A DNA stretch of 64,000 nt from Eledone cirrhosa (GCA_964016885.1 OZ024742.1:364394377-364458376); one strand, 5' to 3'. Shown: positions 1 through 10,166, numbered from the stretch's first letter. Numbers and translations are program-made. Notes: a model not told the origin generated them from the sequence alone.

Positions 1-65
1 TATATATAATACATGTAATTTGAGTTTTTCGAATATTAATAATAACATTCGATTCGTTTGCAATG
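1..65 (+). repeat. Terminal motif of foldback family X (left member of an inverted pair)
   Basis: This AT-rich stretch, ending in 'cattcgattcgtttgcaa', is an inverted match to 5552-5612. It is also a diverged relative of the 'gaacatttattataatg' terminal motif seen near 8573, 31803, 34044, 51575 and 56345. The element may continue left of the window. The class is unknown; it could be the terminal repeat of a MITE-like or foldback element. Confidence 0.5.
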
Positions 66-254
66 TATATATATATATTTCGTTTGGGGGTGCATGGATT
101 ATTACGCGTCTGTATATATGTATGTGTAGATATGTGTCCTTAGATGATCTACGTGAGTTCAGTTACACTGCTGCAGGTGGAGAGGTTCATTTACCTACGA
201 GGATTTTGCAGGTGTGTGAGGAGACACAAGTGTGAATTAAATGAATTGCTGGAG

Positions 255-425
255 ATTGTGCAGTAATGAGCCAGTTTCGGCAGTCGGACTTGCTGCCTTC
301 AGTGTTTGTACCTACAGTTACCTATGGCCAAGGATTCCGCTAATAACAGAACGAACACGACAGTGAGTACAAGGGACTGAAATGAGGTGTCTTCAAAGGG
401 TCTGTGGACTAACGTTAGAAGAAGA
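255..425 (+). pseudogene. LINE reverse transcriptase C-terminal relic
   Basis: Conceptual translation in two frames gives 'VFVPTVTYG', then 'LITERTR', a stop, and 'VQGTEMRCLQRVCGLTLEE'. This is the conserved post-catalytic region of LINE reverse transcriptases (tyrosine-glycine box, then a 'W.mTeR.r..vq..EMr.LRrv.G' type block). It is broken by a frameshift near position 340 and an in-frame stop, and it runs straight into the (GAA)n tract where the next conserved acidic codons would lie. The fragment is too short to assign a clade. Confidence 0.5.
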
Positions 426-686
426 AGAAGAAGTAAGAAGAAGAAGAAGAGGAAGCTGAAGAAGAAGAAGAAGAAGAAGAAGAAGAAGAAGAAGAAGAAG
501 AAGAAGAAGAAGAAGAAGAAGAAGAAGAAGAAGAAGAAGAAGAAGAAGAAGAAGAAGAAGAAGAAGAAGAAGAAGAAGAAGAAGAAGAAGAAGAAGAAGA
601 AGAAGAAGAAGAAGAAGAAGAAGAAGAAGAAGAAGAAGAAGACGACGACGACGAAGACGAAGACGAAGACGACGACGACGACGACA
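418..686 (+). repeat. (GAA)n / (GAC,GAAGAC)n microsatellite
   Basis: About 220 bp of nearly pure GAA units, interrupted only near the left end, is followed by about 45 bp of GAC and GAAGAC units. The long poly-Lys frame on the plus strand and the poly-Ser frame on the minus strand are translations of this tract and not genes. Homopurine-homopyrimidine GAA tracts can form triplex DNA. Confidence 0.95.
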
Positions 687-984
687 AATGTTTATGCTAT
701 TTACTTTTATTTATTGAAAGTGTTATAATTATAATTATAAAAGATAAATCATAATTACTGTGAGGATAAAATATAATTATTCGACAGTTATTCCTTCCCT
801 CCCTCTCAACACGAACCTAATTATCTTTAGACATTCATCCTTTCTTTCTTCTTCTCTGCAGTTTTCAAGACTCTTCTATTATTTTGTAATCTCAGAATTG
901 AAATATTTCTAAATAATTTTTAATGAGAAATACAAATTAATAAATACATATACATCTTGAAACCGTAGCAACGTTCATCCGCAC
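687..984. other. AT-rich spacer, nothing recognised
   Basis: AT-rich unique-looking sequence with no supported frame, RNA or repeat signature. Confidence 0.5.
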
Positions 985-1172
985 ACTCACAGCACACGCA
1001 CACACACACACAGCACACGCACACATACCACAAACACACATAAACACAAAACACTCCACCCGCTCACTATATGCACACACTCCACACCCACACATACGTC
1101 ACTCTCTATATATATGAGTGTGTGTGTGTGTGTGGTGACTGAAAGTGGGAGAGAGAGAGAGATAGTTGGGTA
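985..1172. repeat. CA-rich and GA/GT low-complexity sequence
   Basis: Imperfect (CA)n with 'cagcacacgcacac' units, then short GT and GA runs. Non-coding. Confidence 0.8.
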
Positions 1173-1239
1173 GGGATATAATATTTATAGAATTGATATG
1201 TATTCATGTATATATAAATGTAAATATATATAAGGCATG

Positions 1240-2985
1240 CTGATCCTACGGAGGAGAGGAAGGAGTATGTGGATGTGAAGAAGGAAGAGCTCTGTACCAC
1301 TTACACCGAGACCAGAGAGATAGTGCTGAGGGAGAGGGTCAGGGGTGTGGCGAGAGCGGTTGACAGGTGTAGGTGTAAAGAGAACTGGATGATAATCAAC
1401 GAGATTACAGGGAAGAAGAGAGGGAGTTCGAGTCAGATTCGGGGAAGAGGGCCCAAGGATAAGAAGAGGATGTGGCTGGACCATTTTAAGACCCGAGAGC
1501 CGCTCTCCAGAACACTGGGGAGATCAGACAGCTGTTTGAGGAACTGGATATTGAGCCAGGCCCCTTCGCCAGAGAGGAGCCTCGGAGAGCCAAGGAGAAG
1601 ATCAAGGAAGGCAAGGCCGAAGTGGCATCAGAGGTGATGAAGTGATGTGATTTTGATTATATCATTCTGGATCTCGATAACCAGGCACTAGAGAAAGGAG
1701 GTCCCCCTGATCAGGGAAGGATTTCTAACACCGTCCTAGAACAAAAGAAGGGAGATCTCCTTAACACCAACAACTATAGGGGATCTCACTGACGTCATTT
1801 GTGACATACATCCTCCCAGGATGGTTCTTAAGAGGATCCAGCCCGAGATGGAGAATCAGGACGGCTTCAGAGAGGGAAGATCATACCAGCCATATCCTGA
1901 TACTGAGGAAAATTTCAGAGGGGGCTAGAGCAAAGACACTTCCTGCTGTCATGGTTTTCATTGACTTCAGGAAGGCATTTGATTCTGTGGACCGTCATTG
2001 CCTGGTGAAGATCTTACAGGCTTATGGAATCCCCAAGAAGATAGTGGACCTGATATCACTGCTCTACACCAACAGCAGAACCCAAGTCATTACACCTTAT
2101 GGGGTGACAGAGTTATTTGAGATACTGGCTGGAGTGTTCCAGTGTGATATATTGGCTGCCTACCTTTTTATCATTGCAAGGGACTGTAGTATGGGCTGTG
2201 TGCTGGAGAAACACCAGGACTGGGGCTTTACTGTAGCACCGGAGCAGAGCAGGAAAATTAAGGCTAAAAACATATCAGATTCTGAATTTACTGACGACTT
2301 AGTTCTGGTGACAAACACAGTGAAGGAGGCAGAGGAGATGTTGTGAGATGTGGAGACTGTGTCGATGAGTGTGGGACTGAGAATGAATGAGAGTAAGACG
2401 AATATCTGGTAGAGAACATCAAGGAACCAGAGAAGATCATGAATGTGGGAGGGAAACCACTAGAGCTGATTGAGGACTTCCTGCACCAATGAGAAAATAT
2501 TGTGAACACAGATGATGTGTAAAGACCTGAAGATCCGTCTCTTTGTCGCTACAGTGGAGTCTGTACTGCTGTACGGGTCTGAGACTTGGACACTGAGCAA
2601 GAGACTCACTCAAATTGTGGATGGGTGCTACAGGGGGATGCCGAGGTTGGCTCTGAACATTAATCAGTATACACTGAGGATGAAGAACACAGAGCTGTAT
2701 TGGAGACTCCCAAATGTCAGCTCAAAAGTGACACTGAAGAGATTAAGGTTAACTGGACATGCTCACCGACATTCAGAGTTGACGCTACATTCAATCTTTC
2801 CGTGGGAGCCCTTATATAGACACACTGGAAGAGGGATCCGAGGTTTATATATGTTGATGCTCTAAGGACAGACACTGGTCTCTAGGAGAGGCGGGACATA
2901 GTGGCAATGATGAAGGACAGAGACCGCTGGCAGGGAACTCGTCCATGGGTCTCGGGATTTTACCCGCCCTAGATTCATACACACA
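1240..2985 (+). pseudogene. Degenerate non-LTR retrotransposon (LINE) reverse transcriptase
   Basis: The fragment covers the linker before the RT domain ('WMIINEITGKK', about 1385-1415), the RT entry block 'NNYRGISLT' (near 1770), 'DGFREGRS', and motif A 'VFIDFRKAFDSVD' (about 1950-1993). Next comes the B-like block 'GVFQCDILAAYLFII' (normally GxLQGDxLAPYLF) and the catalytic box as 'FTDDLVL' (near 2290, normally F/YADD). After that come the thumb/C-terminal blocks 'LLYGSETWTLSKRL' (2570-2610), 'LKRLRLTGHAHRHSE' and a final 'MKDRDRW'-like block near 2920. Several frame changes and stops (1636, 2344, 2410, 2865) show it is dead. The family is an RTE/CR1-like LINE by motif; the clade is not certain. 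Its 3' end runs into (CA)n and (TA)n at about 2980-3028. Confidence 0.85.
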
Positions 2986-3028
2986 CACACACACACACAC
3001 ATACATATATATATATATGTATATATAT

Positions 3029-3221
3029 AGGAACAAGTATGACCTCGACGGCAGCGCTCAATCCGTTTCGACGGCTATTTCTGAGTCCAGAAATAGCCGA
3101 CGAAACGTCTTGAGCTATGCCGTTTGGGTCATACTTGTTCCTATTTCCCACTCTACTACCCTAAGTATTGAGTACACTGGTGCGTTATGGTCCATCTGGT
3201 TCCTTACCACAATTCCTTTGT

Positions 3222-3224
<3 letters not shown>
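3029..3224 (-). repeat. TA-linked foldback element F1, copy 1
   Basis: An imperfect palindrome (3029-3142) with arms starting 'ggaacaagtatgacc' is followed by an approximately 80-nt single-copy segment that reads, on the minus strand, 'gtggtaaggaacc' and 'ggaccataacgcaccag'. The element lies between two (TA)n tracts. The same layout recurs at 20575, 31479 and 60237, with a degenerate relative at 44520 and a partial copy at 56866. No coding capacity is seen. Confidence 0.8.
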
Positions 3225-3249
<25 letters not shown>

Positions 3250-3256
<7 letters not shown>

Positions 3257-3660
3257 TCAGGTTTGAGGTTCACCACTGTATAGAGCTGGTCTATTCCGTA
3301 TGGTCAATCGTAATGCAATAATATAGAGAGTACTCAACGTAAAGCAGTTCAACCGTCTTTGTTTTTGTAGTTGGTGGTGCTATTACGGAGTTAAATATTA
3401 TAATGAAATGACAGGAGGCTGGATTTGTGTAAATCCTTGAAAGGTTTATTATACTATGATCATTTCAATGACCGGGTTCCGTATGAATCCGGTGATATCA
3501 TCAGGTATTCGAAATATAATACGTGAATGTAATAGGTAAAATCCATGGGGCTGAAAATCGAGACCCGAGGGCGACTGCTATTCTGTTCCTTCAACCTCAG
3601 CCGGTCGCCCTGGAGTGACGTGGCTAAATTTTATAGTATGCTACTACCGGTCAGATGAAC
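3250..3660 (-). mobile_element. PLE-type terminal fragment (family D) carrying a hammerhead
   Basis: A non-coding segment immediately right of a (TA)n tract contains, on the minus strand, a hammerhead core at 3451-3508. By analogy with the 22.5-kb and 45.3-kb elements this is probably the terminus of a Penelope-like retroelement or a non-autonomous derivative. No RT or endonuclease frame is attached, so this assignment is inference. Confidence 0.45.
3451..3508 (-). ncRNA. Hammerhead ribozyme, type I, intact core
   Basis: On the minus strand the sequence reads CTGATGA (3504 down to 3498), a long stem II of about 9 positions with a C-C mismatch at its fourth pair, then GAAA (3466-3463). Stem III is A-U/U-A closed by GATC, the cleavage-site nucleotide H17 is A (3455), and the stem I strand GTAT pairs with ATAC just before C3. 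All universally conserved core positions are present. No activity can be inferred beyond the fold. Confidence 0.7.
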
Positions 3661-3714
3661 GAAAACAGAAAGAGATGGGAGCATAGGTTAACGTCGATCC
3701 CATGACACAAGGTA

Positions 3715-3960
3715 AAAGAAAGAAAGAAAGGAAGGAGAAGAAGGGGGAAGAAAGAAGAAGAGAAGTCAGGGTTAATGTCAGCTAAAAGAGGAAGGTAACT
3801 ACTACTGGTCAGATATAGGCAAGCAAGAGGGGGAAGGAAGATAAGTCTGCGGGAGTGGGAGAGGAGAGAAGGAAGGGAAGAGAGAAGTAGAAAAGTAAGG
3901 GTTGATGGCTACAAGAAGGAAGATAGAAAGGAAGAGGAAGAAAGGTCGATATTAATGTCA
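3715..3960. repeat. Purine-rich (GAAA/GGAA) low-complexity tract
   Basis: Strongly purine-biased plus strand made of aaag, ggaag and gaagag units. The minus-strand frame across it is spurious. Confidence 0.75.
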
Positions 3961-4115
3961 GACCACAGTCAAGCCAGGAGTGGCGCGAGAAAATTTTCAC
4001 AGGGACCCGCATCTTAGCGGAGATGAATATATTGGGAGTCAGTGTTTTACAGTGTTTAGACTTCTAGGATGAAGTTAAAAAAATTAATAATCAATATTCA
4101 ATATTAAAGAGGTTA

Positions 4116-4118
<3 letters not shown>

Positions 4119-4152
<34 letters not shown>
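4119..4152. repeat. (TA)n microsatellite
   Basis: About 17 TA units. Similar tracts border many elements in this window. Confidence 0.9.
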
Positions 4153-4153
<1 letters not shown>

Positions 4154-4385
4154 GTAGATATTTAACCACGGCGCTGTACTGAAAAGGCTTGCCAATCAGA
4201 AGCCCAAAACCACCAGACGTTGCAGTCATGTTCATATCTTCCTCTACACCCACACTGCTTCCTCCTTCCTCCCCTACATAGAGTGATCCCCAGAATAACG
4301 GATCCGCGTTCTCAGTCAATACACACGTGTACTTACCCCCCTATTTCTCCTTTTTCTACCCTCTCCTTTCTCTTCACACTATCGT

Positions 4386-4412
4386 CTGGTGAAGGACTAG
4401 CGTCCGAAAAGT
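4386..4412 (+). ncRNA. Decayed hammerhead-like core
   Basis: CTGGTGA (A6 replaced by G), an extra A, a 4-bp stem II (GGAC/GTCC, loop TAGC), then GAAA. Stem I pairing is not evident. Possibly a relic of a PLE-type terminus; weak. Confidence 0.25.
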
Positions 4413-4559
4413 TAATCGCCTTTTCCTGCTACTTCAAGAGGTAAACTATTATATCTCTTCAATGAACCGTGTAATTTGCTTTGTTGTTTCTGTTTAGCTT
4501 TTACACACACACACATATTTACTATATATATATATATATATATAAATATATATATAGTA

Positions 4560-5428
4560 TTAAGGATACTATTTATGGTTATGTATATACAAAAACTTTT
4601 TATAGTTATATATATTTTAAACCCTAAACAGTGAAAGACAGTAATTTATTACTACCTTATTACCAGTAGGATAAATAACTCAATGTAATAACATCAGTTG
4701 TTCTACAGAGCAGTTATATAGAATTCACATGAATCAAAGTTCTGTTCAAACCATTTATTAACTTACAATTGTTTCATCCAAACCGAGGTTTGGTGTCTTC
4801 GGAGCATTTTTCAATGTTTGTTTACATACATGGCCTCCTTTCCAACACAAGAGACATACAGATACATATGTATATATTGATGCACAGTGGGGTGTCATCC
4901 ATTATATTATTTCTGAATGACAATTTAAATTCAAAAATTAAAATCATATTAAAACAGAATCAAAGCAAAATTAAATTAAAATACAACATCGGCAGTTAAC
5001 GTAGATAATGCAAGAGGATAGTTTGTTAGTCAGTTGTAGTAGTTATTGCATGCAATAGTTACACGTGGGGCATGCACGTGTGTCTTATTTATATATGATT
5101 ATTGTGCGGCAAGGAGAAATATTATAAATGAGAAGCAAAATAATGTTATGGTTTTTGTATACACCACCATTTTCACAATTCAGGAAACGTAATATATAGT
5201 TTATATGTCCTTCACATAATTAACGATGATTCAGTATTGGATGTTTGATGTATTAAGTTAAATTATTACAGCTTGTTGCGGCTCAGTGTTCTTTAATCCA
5301 AGAAATGTTGTAGTTAATATGTTTGTCCTTAAAGGACATACTCACAATATACATAGAATACATGCATACACACATACATATAAAATTGTAATATATATAT
5401 ATATTATATATATAAAATTAGAATTTTA
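4560..5428. other. AT-rich interval with one recognised repeat
   Basis: Apart from the repeat at 4731-4810, no gene, RNA or known element is seen here. Confidence 0.5.
4731..4810 (-). repeat. Interspersed repeat with decayed hammerhead-like fold
   Basis: Positions 4731-4792 match 18551-18613 ('catgaatcaaagttctgttc' onward). On the minus strand the sequence folds as CCGAAGA (U4 replaced by C), a stem II with 7 core pairs (CCAAACC/GGTTTGG), GAAA, stem III AC/GT with a 4-nt loop, H17 = A, and a 2-3 bp stem I. This resembles the hammerheads elsewhere in the window but has a lesion in the core. The shared segment suggests a dispersed family whose full extent is not visible. Confidence 0.45.
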
Positions 5429-5430
5429 TT

Positions 5431-5472
5431 TACTGATGAAGAGTGATACCCAGAAACATTAGTGTCTGCAGT
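5431..5472 (+). ncRNA. Hammerhead-like sequence with intact core, weak stems
   Basis: CTGATGA (5433-5439) and GAAA (5453-5456) are both present. Stem III is ACA/TGT with loop TTAG and H17 = C. Stem II would be GGGT/ACCC but carries one G-to-A change (5442). Stem I pairs for only about two positions. It lies just right of a (TA)n tract, as the other copies do. Confidence 0.4.
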
Positions 5473-5551
5473 TCTGTTCACATGCCAACACAAGAGCAAG
5501 GATGAAGGGTTCATTCTCCTGACATGGCTATAAAATTGAGGCTTGTTTGCT

Positions 5552-5606
5552 TAATTGCAAACGAATCGAATGTTATTATTAATATTCGAAAAACTCAGAT
5601 TACATT

Positions 5607-5645
<39 letters not shown>
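5552..5645 (-). repeat. Foldback family X terminus plus (TA)n
   Basis: Inverted match to positions 1-65, followed by about 30 bp of (TA)n. Together the two could be terminal inverted repeats of a 5.6-kb composite. Confidence 0.5.
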
Positions 5646-5646
<1 letters not shown>

Positions 5647-5988
5647 TTGTGTATAATGGTAGCTATGGTGCGTCCATAGGCGGTATGCCAAAATTAGCAC
5701 TCAATATTCAACAGAGTAGAGTGGAAGAGGTTTTTTGAAGGTGTTTTTTTTATGATAACACCCCAGTGATAAAATTTGCTCCGAACGAACTACTCGTGTC
5801 CGAGGGAACCTGCAGCCAGATCCATACAGGGACAATGTCTCGAGTTACCTGCCGGCAAAACAATTGTAACACGCAATAAATTGAGTCCAGATGCATCACT
5901 GATTTTTCGTTTTTTTATACTATATATATACATATATATATATATGCCACGGAACACCCGCCAATCGCCTTAGAGTCGATAAAAGAAC
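5646..5988. other. Spacer, nothing recognised
   Basis: Unique-looking sequence with a short (TA)n near 5922-5945. No supported gene. Confidence 0.45.
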
Positions 5989-5994
5989 TATCTT

Positions 5995-7345
5995 CATCCT
6001 ACAGACCCACACTCCCGCCGGCCTGAACTCCCCACCCTTATTCCTTTAGCCTTCGACCTCCCCCCTCCCCCCCACTTATCCCCCACTAACACCACTAACA
6101 CACCCCTTCTTTTCACCGCCCACCCCACAACTAACAATACTAACACCTCCACTCCACCCCTCATCCGACCACCCTTCCCCAACTAACATACTAACATCCC
6201 TCCCTTCTTCTCCTCCTCCCCCCCTCCTTATCACACGCACACACCCACCAGCACATATATACACGCGCTCACACTAAACACACACCCTACTACCACCACT
6301 AACCCTCACCCCCACACCTCCATCCCACCACCCCGCAACTAACCCCACTAACACCCCCTGACCCCAAGCACACGAACACACGCACCCACTTACACCACCC
6401 ACCCCACACGCAACTAACATCACTAACACCCGCCCCCCCAACCCCACGCACACGTACCCACACACCCTCGTACACCACCAACTCTACACACCCTACCACC
6501 ACTAACCCCCACTCACACCTGCATTCAACCCTTTCTCCACCTCCCGTATACTAACACCCACTAACACCCCCTTCATCAAACTACACACACACCAGTACAC
6601 CACACTCCCTCCATAGAACTACACACACCCTTCTCTCCCCGCTCCACCCACACCCTCGCTCCACACTCACTCATCCCACTAACACCTCTACTAATACACA
6701 CACACACCCTCCTCACTCCAACTTTCACACCTACCCATCCTCGCCCCTTTACCATTCCACCTGACTGCTGCTATGCCCTCTGACCACCTCCCAGAACAAA
6801 CAGACACACAGCACTCCCACCGGGTGACCACTTCCTGTTGCGGGCGCACCCCACATCTCTCCTCTTCCGACCATCTCTTCATGGAATACTCGTATGTGGA
6901 ACTTGACCACCACGGAATCTACTAAACATCATAGGAATTTACCAACATTTCAACCATCCTCTTACGGAATCACCTATATAACTCACCCACACACACACCC
7001 AAAAACATTTTTTTCTCCCACACGCCACCTACACCCACAACACGCTTAAACCCCACACACACGTGCTTTCCACCACATATTTACACCCTCAGTCTCCTGA
7101 TTCCTCTCCCCCCACCCCTCTATCCACACACGCACGGACACTCCGACCTACAACCCCCCTACACACACCTCTTCCTGAACATGCAACCCCGTTCTTCACC
7201 CAACCCTTACTTTCACATACATACACACACACACACACGTACACCTACACACACCACCTTCAGCCCTCCCCGCTCGGACACCCCGTCTCCCTCTCCCCAC
7301 TCCACCCGCCACCACCCCTACACCCCCACACCCTTCTACCACCTG
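5995..7345. repeat. C-rich, G-poor low-complexity region
   Basis: About 1.35 kb in which the plus strand is dominated by C and A (cccac, cacacc, actaacac units) with very little G. Minus-strand frames rich in Gly and Val are its translations. No repeat unit of fixed length is obvious, although 'cactaacacc' recurs many times. Confidence 0.8.
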
Positions 7346-7532
7346 TTTTACCCCTTTTTAATTTCAGTTTATTTTGATCATGCTTTTATATTTAATTTTA
7401 TTTCATTCCTTGTATTTTGATCATGCTTTATTATTATTTTTATTTTTAATTTCATTCGCACCGTTTCCTTTCGCTATATGTCTCTCCACCACTCCCTTAC
7501 ACACCCTTTGAACTCTGTTCCACACACTTCTC

Positions 7533-7567
7533 ACCTGAGGAAGGGCTTATGCCCGAAACGTCGTTCC
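7533..7567 (+). ncRNA. Hammerhead-like motif at a probable PLE terminus
   Basis: CTGAGGA (7535-7541), one extra A, a 4-bp stem II (GGGC/GCCC, loop TTAT), then GAAACGTCGT. The core nucleotides fit CUGANGA and GAAA, and stem III could be AC/GT with a 3-nt loop. Stem I does not pair, so activity is unlikely. The 'CTGAGGAAGGGC' plus 'CCCGAAACGTCG' pattern resembles termini of animal PLE-type repeats. Confidence 0.35.
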
Positions 7568-7796
7568 CCACCACCACGACACTCTCCAGAGCGTGAAATT
7601 AATAAACATTCGTTGTACTGCCTCTCTGTTTTGTTCCTGTAGAAATTTTTCCATTATATATAAATATATATATATATTTTCCTGAACCTTACATTAACTA
7701 CTTTTCCCATCTTGACGTTATAGACACATATATGTTATAGAATGCTGTTAGCTTCTCGCTAAAACAATCTCTATACCTCTCATTTATATATATTTT

Positions 7797-7844
7797 ATAT
7801 AGATGAGATTCTACAGGACTGGTCCTGTAGAATCTCATCTATAT
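7797..7844. repeat. Perfect 23-bp-arm palindrome
   Basis: Arms 7797-7819 and 7822-7844 (inner arm 'gattctacaggac') are separated by two bases. A (TA)-rich stretch lies to the left and a short (TA)n at about 7922. This may be a minimal foldback derivative like those at 10065 and 31143. Confidence 0.8.
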
Positions 7845-7934
7845 TAAAACTTTTATACTCTGCTATGTATTGAGTACCTTACTTACTGTGATTAGCTCCG
7901 ATTCAACCCGGAATAACTTACCTATATATATATA

Positions 7935-8395
7935 TATGGTGGCTGCTAACTCGTTTTCGAGGATGGCCACTACTTAATATCATTGTAGGAGAACCCCTAC
8001 CGATGCGCTGAACGATTGTGACTTTTTAGTCCAGCCAGCGACTTGAAAACTCTGGTACAAACACTATACTTGCGTCAATTATTGACACATAGTGCTGGGC
8101 CCATGGTACCATGTGACGACAAGTGCAGAGAGATCTCCAGATATAAAGCAATTCCTGTGCCATGAAGTTTTTATGGTGAGCAAAGGCACTGCACAAAGCC
8201 AGTCCCACTCTCTTAACCAAGATTATATTTACCAAAAAGAAGAACAAGTCGACATCATTGGATACCATCAAGGTTGCAGGTGTTATATCAGAGTTTTCCT
8301 TCTGCTAGAATTCTGCCTTGACAAAGGCTAAGGGGTCATCTCTCCCGCTGATTTTGGATGGCCATTGACTCTTAAGAGCTCCTTTGCCCTTTGAC
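7935..8395 (+). repeat. Unclassified interspersed repeat family Y, copy 1
   Basis: About 440 bp nearly identical to 32413-32868 and 33532-33979. It begins 'atggtggctgc' and contains 'ctgggcccatggtaccatg' and 'gacatcattggatacc'. Conserved frames on both strands simply reflect the high copy identity. I do not recognise a protein or a structural RNA in it. This copy extends further right (to about 8520) than the other two. Confidence 0.75.
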
Positions 8396-8572
8396 AGGTT
8401 TTGTTTTTAGTCCTGCAGGATTTCCAAAGTCACCCTCCTCACCAAGAAACCTTGGTAGGGTTGCCAGTTTAGTCGCCAACGTCCCGACCATGGGACAGGT
8501 TGTACTGGGATACATGTTACCAGTATATATATATATACACACATACAACAAGGCACATATACAAATACATAT

Positions 8573-8640
8573 GTACGTATGGTTATATCCAACATTAATA
8601 ATAATGTTCGATTCGTTTGTAAACAAATGGCCAACTTGAA
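8573..8640 (+). repeat. Foldback family X terminal motif
   Basis: 'aatgttcgattcgtttgtaa' and flanks match the terminal motif of family X (see 31803 and 51575). The tract 'acatatgtacgtatgg' precedes it, as in the other copies. Confidence 0.6.
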
Positions 8641-8789
8641 GCTGTGGCCAGTGACCTATCGTAGCAGGAGTTACAAAAGATGGAAACTAGATGTTTGTAA
8701 AGGAAGAAAAGTCATTTAGGTGCAGAATCTACCTCTTCAGTTGATTTCTTTCACCTTCGTCTGCTTCCAGCATATCTTGAGCAATATTT

Positions 8790-9398
8790 GCCTTAACCTC
8801 TCTTTTCTCTCCTTGTTCTCCTTGCTCTCCTTTTACTCCCTGCTCTCCTTGCTCTCTTTTTCTTATTGCTCTCCTTGCTCTCCTTTTCTTCTCCTCCTCT
8901 CCTTGCTCTCCTTTTATCCGTGCTCACTTTCTTCTCCTATTTCCATTGCTCTCATTGCTCTCCTTTTCTTATTATTCTCCTTGCTCTCCATTTCTCCTTC
9001 CTCTCATTGCTCTCCTTTTCTCATTCCTCTCCTTGCTCTCCTTTTCTTAATATTCTCATTGCTCTCCATTTCTCCTTCCACACATTGCTCTCCTTGCTCT
9101 CCTTTTCTCATTCCTCTCCTTGCTCTCCTTACTCTCCTTGGTCTCCTTTTCTTAATGTTTTCCTTGTTCTCCATCTTTCATTCTTCTCCTTACTCTCTTT
9201 GCTCTCCTTTTCTTATTGTTCTCCACGCTCTCTATTTCTCCATCCTCTCATTGCTCTCCATGCTCTCCTTTTCCCATTGCTCTCCCTTTCTCGTTGCTCT
9301 CCTTGCTCTATTTACTCTCCTTTTCTTCTTGCTCTCCTTTCTCTCCTTGCCTTCCTTGCTCTCCTTTCTCTCCTTGCTCTACTTTTCTCATTGCTAAA
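8790..9398 (+). repeat. CT-rich minisatellite (ttgctctcc units)
   Basis: About 600 bp of degenerate units such as 'ttgctctccttttct' with spacers of 9-35 bp. The 225- and 213-residue Leu/Ser frames across it are repeat translations with no homology I can recognise. Confidence 0.85.
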
Positions 9399-9404
9399 AC
9401 AAAT

Positions 9405-9500
9405 ACGTATGTGTGTGTGTGTAGCAAAGTGGTTTATTTCCATTATCACAACGATGAACCACTTTGCTACACGTGCACACACACACACACACACACATTT
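9405..9500. repeat. Foldback capped by (TG)n and (CA)n
   Basis: Arms around 'gtagcaaagtggttta' (from 9420) and 'gaaccactttgctacacg' (to 9475) surround a short centre, with (TG)n outside on the left and (CA)n outside on the right, so the microsatellite itself belongs to the inverted repeat. Confidence 0.75.
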
Positions 9501-10024
9501 GTCTTAATAGACACCTGAACTGTTGACCTCTCAACATGACTGCAACTCAATCAAGCGGAAAAGACCACTCTTCTACAAACCTACTTTTGGTGCGAAACCA
9601 GCTCGCGCTAAAATCAATTTAAACATTCACGTGACTTCTACCGACCAATCAAAATTGTTTTGACCACAAGAATTTTTGCAACACGAATTGGCGCGAAATT
9701 TATAGTGCTTATTCACGTGACATTCAACAAACAACCAAATCTTATTACCTCCCAAGCCACTTCTTTCACATAAAACAGGAAGAATTTACAAAACTGATCA
9801 GTTTAGAGCAAACATCACAGGCGCTCTCTCTCAAAATTATTTTTGAAAAGCATTAGAGATGCGCAAGAGGTAAAAACTTAAAACTAAAACTGAATACAAA
9901 CTAATACTTATTACTAATTTATACTTATTCCTAATTAAACTATTTTTCACTGGGAAAAATTTGTCAGCATTTTCTTTTCCTTTTTACTAATATATCACAA
10001 CTCGTGTGTCACACCTCTATTTTT

Positions 10025-10025
<1 letters not shown>
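9501..10025. other. Spacer, nothing recognised
   Basis: Mixed-composition sequence without a supported gene, RNA or repeat signature. Confidence 0.45.

Positions 10026-10064
<39 letters not shown>
10026..10064. repeat. (TA)n microsatellite
   Basis: TA tract bordering the left arm of the 10.1-10.4 kb palindrome. Confidence 0.9.
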
Positions 10065-10070
<6 letters not shown>

Positions 10071-10103
10071 CAAATATTAATAAATTAGATGTTCTTTTCA
10101 TCA

Positions 10104-10166
10104 ATTACATTTTATTATACATAGTTCGGAGGTACAACAGTACGTCCTCATCAGACAAAATATAAT
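10104..10166 (-). ncRNA. Hammerhead ribozyme, near-intact (A15.1 to C)
   Basis: Mirror image of 10270-10332 in the left palindrome arm; same fold and same lesion. Confidence 0.6.

Noticed and set aside
387..728. Poly-Lys (plus) and poly-Ser (minus) open frames
   Set aside because: Direct translation of the (GAA)n tract.
7063..7420. Pro/His/Thr-rich frames
   Set aside because: Lie wholly in C-rich low-complexity DNA.
8026..8331. Frames conserved between 8.1, 32.6 and 33.7 kb on both strands
   Set aside because: Conservation reflects recent repeat duplication; both strands are equally open and no domain is recognised.
8720..9507. Leu/Ser-rich frames of 225 and 213 residues with membrane-protein-like composition
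   Set aside because: Overlapping frames of a CT-rich minisatellite; no independent coding signal.
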